Shown piece after piece: positions 1-5,301 of a stretch of DNA of 5,301 nucleotides. Position numbers and translations under genes: made by a program. This stretch comes from Acidobacteriota bacterium. GTDB lineage: Bacteria; Acidobacteriota; Thermoanaerobaculia; Multivoradales; JAHEKO01. The notes under the pieces were generated by a model that worked only from the letters and a program-made list of their open reading frames with translations, did not search any database and had not been told where the DNA came from. Position 1 is the stretch's first letter. Each line of letters starts with the position of its first letter. The stretch spans positions 1-5,301 of the forward strand of contig JAUWSP010000233.1 in the NCBI GenBank assembly GCA_030610025.1. Direction: 5' to 3'.

Positions 1-450
1 ATGAACGGAACCTGGAGCTCGATCGTCACCGTTCCTCCGAACGTTATTCTGGGAAACGAGTTCGACCTGGATCTCCCAGAGCTGGACACCTTTTCAACTG
101 CCGGCACCGTGATCACCAGCGCCGGGGCCTCGGTAATGTACCTGTTCCTGGACCAGGGGGAATTCATGGCTGCGGTGGGTATTGGTCAAGGCAGCTGGAA
201 GTTCATCGGTGGACACCGCTTCGTCATGACCCAGTGGAGGTTTCTCACGGATATGAGCTCTGGAGAGCCCTTCGGCTACATCAAGGTCCTGGCAGAGTGG
301 AAACTCGTGAACAAGAATCTCGCTGTTGGTGAGTATGAGGTGCAGATGCTGGCACTCGACATGGAGACACCCTTCACTTCCGGTGGCGAACCGGCCGCTG
401 TTGGTGGTCCCTTCGCGATGTGGCGAATGCCCATCGAGCGTTTGCCCTGA
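1..450 (+). CDS. Unrecognised beta-rich protein, possibly only its C-terminal part
   Basis: The frame is open from the first base to a TGA at 448-450, giving 149 residues. Codon use is clearly coding, with mostly G or C in third position. I do not recognise the family. The protein has five tryptophans, no cysteine, and alternating hydrophobic/polar stretches typical of beta strands. The segment near residues 11-25 (VPPNVILGNEFDLDL) and the one near 109-118 (GEYEVQMLAL) resemble first and last strands of an immunoglobulin-like sandwich, but that is inference from pattern only. There is no signal peptide or membrane segment. The ATG at position 1 has no visible upstream context, and the N-terminus reads like the inside of a domain, so the true start may lie left of the window. 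It ends 510 bases before the efflux operon and is probably a separate transcription unit. The reading frame is sure; the function and completeness are not. Confidence 0.7.
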   Translation: MNGTWSSIVTVPPNVILGNEFDLDLPELDTFSTAGTVITSAGASVMYLFLDQGEFMAAVGIGQGSWKFIGGHRFVMTQWRFLTDMSSGEPFGYIKVLAEWKLVNKNLAVGEYEVQMLALDMETPFTSGGEPAAVGGPFAMWRMPIERLP

Positions 451-520
451 GGCAACGTGAGAATTCCGAGTGTCCAGGATTGAGTGGGGCCTCGAAGTCG
501 TCAATTACCACAGGGCGTAA

Positions 521-612
521 CCAGGCTAGGGGAGCTAGTCATCCTGGCCGAGTATTGAAGCGAGAGCTTCTTGCCCGCGAGTTGTCAGCCAACAAGCTGC
601 CTGACTGCAGCT
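521..612 (+). other. Cluster of three small stem-loops downstream of the first gene
   Basis: Three hairpins can be drawn in order. At 521-547, CCAGG pairs with CCTGG and an inner CTAG with CTAG, with a five-base loop and a four-base bulge on the right side. At 557-570, GAAGC pairs with GCTTC around GAGA, which is a GNRA-type tetraloop. At 595-612, AGCTGC pairs with GCAGCT around a six-base loop. None is followed by a real T-run (only TTT at 616-618 after the last), so a standard intrinsic terminator is not shown. They could end transcription of the first gene weakly, stabilise its 3' end, or be chance. The pairing is seen directly; any role is inference. Confidence 0.25.
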
Positions 613-759
613 CAGTTTCGGGATGATCCGCCCCCGATTATCCTCTATCGGCTCGCCTGGAGCGGGGACGCCGGAGAGGAGCTGTATTCCTACCACGCCA
701 AAGCGACAACTGACTCGGGGTCACCCCTCGAGATCGAGCTTCTCTACCAGATTGCCTGA
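571..759 (+). pseudogene. Short open frame with coding-like tail, possible gene remnant
   Basis: A frame opens after an in-frame TGA at 556-558, has a TTG at 571 as its only plausible start, and ends with TGA at 757-759 (62 residues). In the last 45 codons (622-756) my hand count gives G+C in 29/45 first, 20/45 second and 33/45 third positions. This low-second, high-third pattern is the one expected of genes in a GC-rich genome. The tail (YRLAWSGDAGEELYSYHAKA and on to ELLYQIA) reads like the C-terminus of an ordinary protein. The first third of the frame does not show this, and the start lacks a good ribosome binding site. A decayed C-terminal fragment is more likely than an intact small gene, but chance is possible in so short a stretch. 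I do not recognise the sequence. Confidence 0.25.
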
Positions 760-773
760 GAGCTAGACACCCG

Positions 774-797
774 CGATCCGCACGTGGCTCTGGATCG
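774..797. promoter_or_regulatory. Perfect 6-bp inverted repeat, possible operator
   Basis: CGATCC (774-779) and GGATCG (792-797) are exact inverted copies separated by 12 bases that include the palindrome CACGTG at 781-786. The site lies about 165 bases before the efflux operon's start codon, a reasonable distance for a regulator binding site or a small terminator. No T-run follows. No regulator family can be named from these bases. Confidence 0.25.
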
Positions 798-840
798 AGC
801 GCGTTTGAACCCGAGGTGCGACAGTGGGGGCTGGAACCAT

Positions 841-868
841 TTGCTGGGTTCGTGCCTCTCAATAGACT
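841..868 (+). promoter_or_regulatory. Weak sigma70-like promoter candidate for the efflux operon
   Basis: TTGCTG (841-846) and TAGACT (863-868) are separated by 16 bases. They match the TTGACA and TATAAT consensus at three and four of six positions respectively. The -10 candidate keeps the key first T, second A and last T. Transcription would begin near 875 and leave a leader of about 85 bases that includes the dyad at 902-939. The match is poor enough to arise by chance, and the true promoter may be elsewhere or use another sigma factor. Confidence 0.15.
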
Positions 869-901
869 GTAAGGCCTCGATTCTGAGAACTGTTTCTGCC
901 A

Positions 902-939
902 GGCTCGAGCTTGATCGAAGCCGGACACAGGTCGATTGA
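902..939 (+). promoter_or_regulatory. Leader dyad with two alternative hairpins before the operon
   Basis: Two overlapping structures are possible. In the first (902-922), GGCT-CGA pairs with TCG-A-AGCC through one bulged A, giving seven pairs around a six-base loop. In the second, TTGATCGA (911-918) pairs with TCGATTGA (932-939), giving eight pairs in RNA, two of them G-U, around a 13-base loop. They share bases and cannot form together. The right arm ends nine bases before the ribosome binding site. As DNA, the second is an imperfect inverted repeat (6 of 8 positions) and could be an operator. The pairing is visible; a regulatory role is inference. Confidence 0.25.
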
Positions 940-948
940 ACACTGCTC

Positions 949-953
949 AGGAG
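949..953 (+). promoter_or_regulatory. Ribosome binding site of the TolC-family gene
   Basis: AGGAG lies seven bases before the ATG at 961 and is a near-ideal Shine-Dalgarno sequence. It fixes that start codon. Confidence 0.75.
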
Positions 954-960
954 TGAAGCG

Positions 961-2304
961 ATGAGTTTTCCCAGAAGGCAAGGAAGGACTCGAACAGGTC
1001 GATGGCGGAGAGGGCTGTTGGTGACGCTTGTCGGAGTCGTGGTTCCTGGCGGAGTTGCCAGGGGCGGTTCGGCGGAGGGAGGCCAGCCAGATGCGGTGGA
1101 CAAAGTGCGAGACACCATGCAGGCTGCGGTGGCACAAGCACCGCAGATCGCCCTGCAGCTCTCGCAACTCGGGGCGGAGGTGGCGACCGTGCGTTCCGAG
1201 TCCGGGGCCGGGACTCCGACCCTCACCTGGCAGAGCGAGGGGATCGGCGGAGGCTTCGATCGCAACGCCAACGCGGCCGACTATCTGCGTTTCAGCTTGC
1301 CTTTCAATCGTCCATGGGGACTGGGGACTATTCACGACCTGAAAGTAGCTTCGGCACAACTCCTGGAGACCGGGAGTCGAGCCACCGCTCTGGAAGTAGC
1401 TGGATTGGCTGGCAGGCGTTGGCTCGATCTGGCCGCGGCCACGGCGATGGCGCACCTGGCGCAGGCTCGCCTCGATCGCCTCAGTAGAGCCTTGGAAATC
1501 CAGCAGTTGCGTTATGAGCTGGGAGAGATCTCCGGCTCCGAGCGCACCCAGATAGAGTTACAGCGAGCCCGTGAAGCAGCAGCGCTGGAGAGCTCAGAAG
1601 CCCTGCGGTTTGCTTTGCAGCGCGAGCTCGAGGCCCTGGCTCCGGGCGGTTTCCCACCGCCGGCTGCACAAGATCTGGTTGAGCTCGCCAAGTCGACGGC
1701 TTCGCCAGTCGACTCCCAGTTTCAGGAGCAGCTCCAGGCGAGCCCTTTTCTGCAGTTCGTCGGCACTGGCGCCGAAGTGGCCCGTCTCGAAGCACAACAT
1801 CAGCGGGGTGCTGCCTGGGGTAGCCCTGAGATCGAGGTCGAATGGGAGCGAATACCCGACCTCGGCGGCATCGAAAGTTTCAACTCCTTTGGCTTCCGGT
1901 TCGCCTTTCCGCTGCCGATCGGCAAGCAGGGTCGACAGAAGATCCTGGCCTCAGAGCACACTGCGCAAGCCGCCGCTGCAGAGCGCGTTTTCCTGCAGCA
2001 GCAACTGACGGTTCGCGTCCAGTCGGCGATGGGGGCAGCTCGGGGTGCGGAAGCTGCGCTAGCAGCACTCGAGCCTTCGATCGCACAGGTCTCCTTCACC
2101 GAGCGCTCACTGAGCGAGCAGTTCCGACTCGGGGCGATCTCCTATTTGGTCTACCTCGATGGCTTCTCGCGACTGGATGAGGTGATCCAGGGAGCCATAG
2201 AGGCACGCCATGCGCTGTTGGTCGCTCGTCTGGAACTGGCTCAGGTGCTGGGGACGGACATCTACTTCCCATTACCCGATCTGGAAAGTGAGAGTGGATC
2301 ATGA
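961..2304 (+). CDS. TolC-family outer-membrane channel of a heavy-metal efflux system (CzcC/CusC type)
   Basis: This 447-residue protein should form the trimeric outer-membrane and periplasmic channel through which the RND pump expels its substrate. The N-terminus is arginine-rich (to about residue 17), followed by a hydrophobic run (LLVTLVGVVVPGG) and small residues: a signal peptide, with no lipobox cysteine. The mature part shows the family's internal duplication. One coiled-coil repeat carries QLRYELGEIS near residues 182-191, and the second carries QFRLGAIS at 387-394, each followed by a long amphipathic helix. Beta-strand segments lie near 86-112 and 286-310, followed by PLPIGKQGRQ. Its length is in the usual range for CzcC-like proteins. 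The start is fixed by the AGGAG site. Its stop overlaps the adaptor start by four bases (ATGA at 2301-2304), so the two are translationally coupled. The family is sure; the link to metals rests on the pump and adaptor genes downstream. Confidence 0.93.
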   Translation: MSFPRRQGRTRTGRWRRGLLVTLVGVVVPGGVARGGSAEGGQPDAVDKVRDTMQAAVAQAPQIALQLSQLGAEVATVRSESGAGTPTLTWQSEGIGGGFDRNANAADYLRFSLPFNRPWGLGTIHDLKVASAQLLETGSRATALEVAGLAGRRWLDLAAATAMAHLAQARLDRLSRALEIQQLRYELGEISGSERTQIELQRAREAAALESSEALRFALQRELEALAPGGFPPPAAQDLVELAKSTASPVDSQFQEQLQASPFLQFVGTGAEVARLEAQHQRGAAWGSPEIEVEWERIPDLGGIESFNSFGFRFAFPLPIGKQGRQKILASEHTAQAAAAERVFLQQQLTVRVQSAMGAARGAEAALAALEPSIAQVSFTERSLSEQFRLGAISYLVYLDGFSRLDEVIQGAIEARHALLVARLELAQVLGTDIYFPLPDLESESGS

Positions 2305-3407
2305 TGAGAGTGCTTCTCTCGATGGTGGTGCTTGTTTCGACGCCTGTGGTCGTCCAGTCCGAAACAGTGCAGATGTCGGCTGCGGAGCAGGCTCGCGCAG
2401 GGATCGTTCTACGGCCGGTCCAGGACCGCACGTTCGGCGATCAGATTCGGGTGCTGGGACAAGCAGTGCGATCGCCAGGTGCGACCACAACGGTGAAGTC
2501 GATCCTGGACGGACGCCTGGAGCGTCTATTGGTGGCCCCTGGCGATTCGGTGAAACGGAACCAGCCCTTGGTGGAGCTCCACTCGCACATGCTCCACGAG
2601 CTTCAGGGGGCGCTGCTCCGAGATAGCGAAGCCCTCAGGCTGGCTGAAGCGCGCGTCGCGGCCGGCCAGCAGCTGCTGGAGGTCGAGGGCATCAGCCGGG
2701 TCGAGCTGGAGAGCCGCGAGCACCAGGCTCTAGCGGCGCGGATTGCCGTCAAGAACGGTGAGGCCGAGTTGCGCGATCTGGGCTACAGCGACGCGGAGAT
2801 CGAGCATCTGCTGGAATCGACCGACCTGCATCCGGTCCTCGCGGTGCGCGCGCCGACGACGGGTGTGGTGTTGACGGTCTTCGTTCAGCAGTACGCTTGG
2901 GTTCAAGCCTACGATCCCCTGATCGTTCTGGGTGATCCGGAGAGCCTCGAGCTCGAGTTGCAATTGCCACCCGACGAGGCGGCGGGAGTGCGTAGGGGAG
3001 ACCTGGTCGAGTTTGTGCCGGTAGGCAGACCCGAGGCTTGGGGACTGGCCAAGGTCGTCACGCGAGTGCCACAGGTCGATGCCACGACACGGACCGTCAC
3101 AGTCCGCGCTGAGATAACCCATGGCAGCGAGAATCTGTTGCCAGGTGTGTTTGTCGAGGGCAACCTGATCCGCGGTGATGCATCTCGGGCGCCGTCGGTC
3201 CCCGAGAGCGCCGTGATCCGTATGGGGGCTTCGGACTACGTCTTCGTGCGTGTCGACGCCGACACCTTCGAAGCGAGACCCGTAATGGTGGGCAGATTCA
3301 ACGGTTCACGCTACGAGATTCACGACGGGCTGGCCCTGGGAGAAGAGGTCGCGGTCGAGGGTGTCTTCCTGCTGAAATCGGCCCTGTTGCGGGGCGAGGA
3401 GGGGTAG
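2301..3407 (+). CDS. czcB: Periplasmic adaptor (membrane fusion) subunit of a heavy-metal RND efflux system, CzcB/CusB type
   Basis: This 368-residue protein should link the inner-membrane pump to the outer-membrane channel. It begins with a signal peptide of about 20 residues (hydrophobic run LLSMVVLVSTPVVV, likely cut after VVQS) and has no cysteine, so it is not a lipoprotein. Next come the first half of a barrel-sandwich domain (about 60-94), an alpha-helical hairpin (about 97-175, tip near G130), the second barrel half with APTTGVVL (184-191), a beta-barrel domain with VDATTRTV (259-266) and LLPGVFVEG (from 279), and a membrane-proximal domain ending in GVFLLKSALL. Where the hairpin begins, families of this type often have SPEL; here there is HSHMLH, giving H94, H96, M97 and H99 as possible metal ligands. 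It lacks the long His-rich N-terminus of classical CzcB and the Met-rich one of CusB. ATG at 2301 has a weak GAGAG site at 2290-2294; the ATG at 2304 is an alternative. The symbol denotes the family, not a proven substrate. Confidence 0.92.
   Translation: MMRVLLSMVVLVSTPVVVQSETVQMSAAEQARAGIVLRPVQDRTFGDQIRVLGQAVRSPGATTTVKSILDGRLERLLVAPGDSVKRNQPLVELHSHMLHELQGALLRDSEALRLAEARVAAGQQLLEVEGISRVELESREHQALAARIAVKNGEAELRDLGYSDAEIEHLLESTDLHPVLAVRAPTTGVVLTVFVQQYAWVQAYDPLIVLGDPESLELELQLPPDEAAGVRRGDLVEFVPVGRPEAWGLAKVVTRVPQVDATTRTVTVRAEITHGSENLLPGVFVEGNLIRGDASRAPSVPESAVIRMGASDYVFVRVDADTFEARPVMVGRFNGSRYEIHDGLALGEEVAVEGVFLLKSALLRGEEG
3397..3402 (+). promoter_or_regulatory. Strong ribosome binding site of the pump gene
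   Basis: AGGAGG sits five bases before the ATG at 3408, inside the last codons of the adaptor gene. It is the strongest Shine-Dalgarno sequence in the window and supports both the pump start and independent re-initiation after the adjacent adaptor stop. Confidence 0.8.
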
Positions 3408-5301
3408 ATGAACCGGCTTCTGGAGCTCTCTCTCGCCAACCGCCTGGTGGTGCTGCTGCTCGCGGCGCTCCTGATCATCGCGGGTGTCGCGGCTTTTCGC
3501 GACCTACCCATCGACGCTTTTCCCGATGTCACCAATGTCCAGGTCACGATCATTTCTCAGGCGCCCACCTTGTCACCGCTGGAGATCGAGCAGCTGGTGA
3601 CCTACCCAATCGAGCGGGCGTGTGCGGGGGTTCCCCATTCCACGCAGGTCCGGTCCCTGTCGAAGTTTGGACTTTCGATGGTCACGGTGGTCTTCGAGGA
3701 CGGTACCGATATCTACTTTGCGCGGCAGCTGGTACTCGAGCGGATGCTCGGCGCCAGGGACGGGCTACCAGAAGGCGTCGAGTCGAGTCTCGGGCCGATC
3801 TCCACCGGTCTGGGCGAAGTGTTTCAGTACACGCTCGAGAGCTCCGAGCGCAGCCTGATGGAGCTGCGGACGTTGCAGGATTGGGTGCTGAAACCGATCC
3901 TGCAAACTGTCCCTGGGACGGCCGGTGTGGATTCATTCGGCGGTGAAGTGCGCCAGTTCCAGATCATTGCCGAGCCGTCGGCCCTGCGTCGCTACGGACT
4001 GGCCGCCGACGAACTGGCGGCTGCGGTAGCCGCCAATAACGGTGTCGCGGGTGGTGCGTACGTCGAACGGGCAGGTGAGCAATACGTGGTGCGGGGAGAC
4101 GGTTGGGTCCGGGATATCGAGGATCTACGCGAGACCGTCGTTGCCTACCGCAATCGTGTACCCGTACGTTTGCGAGACGTCGCCAGCGTCGAGATCGGTG
4201 CCGAGATCCGCCAGGGAGCCATCACCCGCGATGGCAAAGGCGAAACCGTGGCCGGTATCGTTCTGATGCTGCGCGGCGCTTCAGGGAAAGAAGTGGTTGC
4301 CGGGATCAAAGAGAAGCTCGCTGTGGCCAAGCAGAGTCTCCCCGACGATGTCGAGATCGTTCCGTTCTATGACCGCAGCGAATTGGTATCGACGGCGCTG
4401 GGAACCGTCAAAAGAGCCCTATTGCAGGGCGCCCTGCTGGTGCTGCTGATTCTGCTCTTCTTCATGGGCAGCCCGAGGTCGGCGCTGTTGGTGGCAATAC
4501 AGCTGCCGATGGCCGCCCTGGCGACTTTTCTGGTGATGCGGTTTGTCGGGATGTCCTCGAATCTGATGACACTTTCAGGATTGGCCATCGCCGTTGGCAT
4601 GTTGGGCGACGGTGCCATCGTTCTGGTTGAAAACACCGTTCGGTTGCTGAATCTGCCGCACAAGGCCGACGAGACAAGATGTGGAATCGTGCGACGGGCG
4701 GCGGGAGAGGTATTGCGGCCGATCGTCTTTGGTGTCGCCATCATTATCGTGGTCTTCTTGCCGATCGCTTCCCTGCAGGGCATCGAGGGCCGGATGTTCG
4801 CGCCGTTGGCCTACACGATCTCTATCGCATTGGGAGCCGCTCTGATCCTCACTGTCACTCTCATTCCGGTGTTGGCGTCGTTGACGATCAAAGCGACCTC
4901 GCCGACAAAATCGAGGCGCTTCGTCCATCCGGCGGAACTGGTGCGACGCATGTATCGTCCGCAACTCGGCTGGGCGCTGGACCATCCTTGGGCTGTGGTT
5001 GTGGTGGCACTCGTGCTCCTCACCGCGGCGGTGTTGATCGCCCCCACGCTCGGTACCGAGTTTCTTCCATCGATGGATGAAGGGTCCATTGTGGTCCAGC
5101 CGTTTCAGCTGCCATCGGTATCTCTGACCCAGTCGCTCGATGTCGTCCAGCGCATCGAATCGGCCATTCTCGAGCTGCCGGAGGTCCGACATGTTGTGAG
5201 TCGGACGGGTCGATCCGACATCTCTACGGATCCGATGGGTGTGGGTGAGAGCGATACCTATGTGATCCTCGCGCCCCGATCCGAGTGGGTCACCGCCCAC
5301 A
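3408..5301 (+). CDS. czcA: Heavy-metal RND efflux pump (CzcA/CusA family), C-terminus beyond the window
   Basis: This is the inner-membrane, proton-driven pump of the system. The window shows 631 residues without a stop; the family usually has 1,020-1,070, so about 40% is missing. Visible parts in order: membrane helix 1 (about 12-31), the family motif LPIDAFPDVTNVQV (33-46), porter-domain motif RSLSKFGLS from R82 (equivalent to CusA R83), helices 2 (337-354), 3 (359-377), 4 (386-408), 5 (436-456) and 6 (464-490), the GIEGRMF motif (458-464), helix 7 (about 524-545) and the second porter domain with MDEG (556-559) and TDPM (607-610). Helix 4 has D401 and E408, matching the proton-relay D408 and E415 of CzcA, but A395 replaces the third acidic residue (CzcA D402). 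In the porter domain E558, Q564, D608 and D616 match CzcA, and the CusA methionines are absent. Its ATG directly follows the adaptor's TAG. The family is certain; the metal is not. Confidence 0.95.
   Translation, partial: MNRLLELSLANRLVVLLLAALLIIAGVAAFRDLPIDAFPDVTNVQVTIISQAPTLSPLEIEQLVTYPIERACAGVPHSTQVRSLSKFGLSMVTVVFEDGTDIYFARQLVLERMLGARDGLPEGVESSLGPISTGLGEVFQYTLESSERSLMELRTLQDWVLKPILQTVPGTAGVDSFGGEVRQFQIIAEPSALRRYGLAADELAAAVAANNGVAGGAYVERAGEQYVVRGDGWVRDIEDLRETVVAYRNRVPVRLRDVASVEIGAEIRQGAITRDGKGETVAGIVLMLRGASGKEVVAGIKEKLAVAKQSLPDDVEIVPFYDRSELVSTALGTVKRALLQGALLVLLILLFFMGSPRSALLVAIQLPMAALATFLVMRFVGMSSNLMTLSGLAIAVGMLGDGAIVLVENTVRLLNLPHKADETRCGIVRRAAGEVLRPIVFGVAIIIVVFLPIASLQGIEGRMFAPLAYTISIALGAALILTVTLIPVLASLTIKATSPTKSRRFVHPAELVRRMYRPQLGWALDHPWAVVVVALVLLTAAVLIAPTLGTEFLPSMDEGSIVVQPFQLPSVSLTQSLDVVQRIESAILELPEVRHVVSRTGRSDISTDPMGVGESDTYVILAPRSEWVTAH

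Larger units (their letters stand above)
451..960. other. Intergenic region with no convincing intact gene
   Basis: These 510 bases separate the unrecognised gene from the efflux operon. No frame on either strand combines a good start, a ribosome binding site and a recognisable protein. No tRNA, CRISPR, insertion sequence or long repeat is visible. What I can see is listed separately: a stem-loop cluster, a short coding-like stretch, one clean inverted repeat, a weak promoter-like pair of hexamers and a leader dyad. A metal-resistance regulator gene would be expected near such an operon, but none is encoded here. Confidence 0.75.

Noticed and set aside
94..504. Minus-strand open frame opposite the first gene
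   Set aside because: It is His/Arg-rich with no recognisable features, while the opposite strand has clear coding codon use.
420..626. GTG-started plus-strand frame overlapping the end of the first gene, considered as a frameshifted continuation
   Set aside because: The translation is Arg/Ser-rich with no beta pattern like the first gene, and the first gene already ends in a natural way. Nothing suggests a frameshift.
634..651. Small inverted repeat CCGAT-N8-ATCGG
   Set aside because: It has only five pairs with a wide loop and lies inside the coding-like stretch, so it is likely chance.
911..940. TTGATC (911-916) as a -35 element of a promoter nearer the operon
   Set aside because: No acceptable -10 hexamer occurs at 16-18 bases; the best match there has two of six positions.
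744..1455. Overlapping minus-strand open frames across the leader and start of the TolC-family gene
   Set aside because: They are Ser/Pro/Arg-rich, low-complexity translations antisense to a clear gene, with no family resemblance. A divergent regulator was considered here and not found.
1002..1487. Plus-strand open frame of 161 codons inside the TolC-family gene
   Set aside because: It is in a shifted frame, Gly/Arg/Ser-rich and without family resemblance, while the main frame carries the signal peptide and TolC repeats.
4575..5300. Long minus-strand open frame (241 codons) opposite the pump gene
   Set aside because: It is Arg/His/Asp-rich, shows no recognisable domain and lies wholly antisense to the well-supported pump. 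Long antisense frames are common opposite GC-rich genes.

Overview
The window comes from a Gram-negative bacterium with fairly GC-rich DNA. The evidence is a three-gene RND-type tripartite efflux operon that needs an outer membrane, together with strong G/C preference at third codon positions and purine-rich ribosome binding sites. I cannot assign a phylum from the sequence alone.

Layout. Positions 1-450 hold the end, or possibly the whole, of an unrecognised beta-rich protein. Positions 451-960 hold no convincing intact gene. This gap contains a cluster of small stem-loops (521-612), a 45-codon stretch with coding-like base periodicity that may be a gene remnant (622-756, inside an open frame at 571-759), an inverted repeat (774-797), and a leader with two mutually exclusive hairpins just before the operon (902-939). 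From 961 to the right edge there is one tightly packed plus-strand operon: a TolC-family outer-membrane channel (961-2304), a CzcB/CusB-type periplasmic adaptor (2301-3407) and the first 631 residues of a CzcA/CusA-type heavy-metal RND pump (3408 onward, cut by the window edge).

How the genes work together. The pump would bind metal ions in its periplasmic porter domain and drive export with the proton gradient. The adaptor would link pump and channel, and the channel would carry ions across the outer membrane. The channel and adaptor genes overlap by four bases, and the pump start codon directly follows the adaptor stop codon, so the three are almost certainly co-transcribed and translationally coupled. 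The metal is not settled. The pump's fourth membrane helix has the AVG form of CusA/SilA instead of the DFG form of CzcA, while its porter-domain sites look CzcA-like and lack the CusA methionines. No metal-responsive regulator lies in the window.

I do not see a new kind of system. The most useful leads are the pump's mixed substrate signature, a His/Met cluster in the adaptor, and the structured 510-base leader region.
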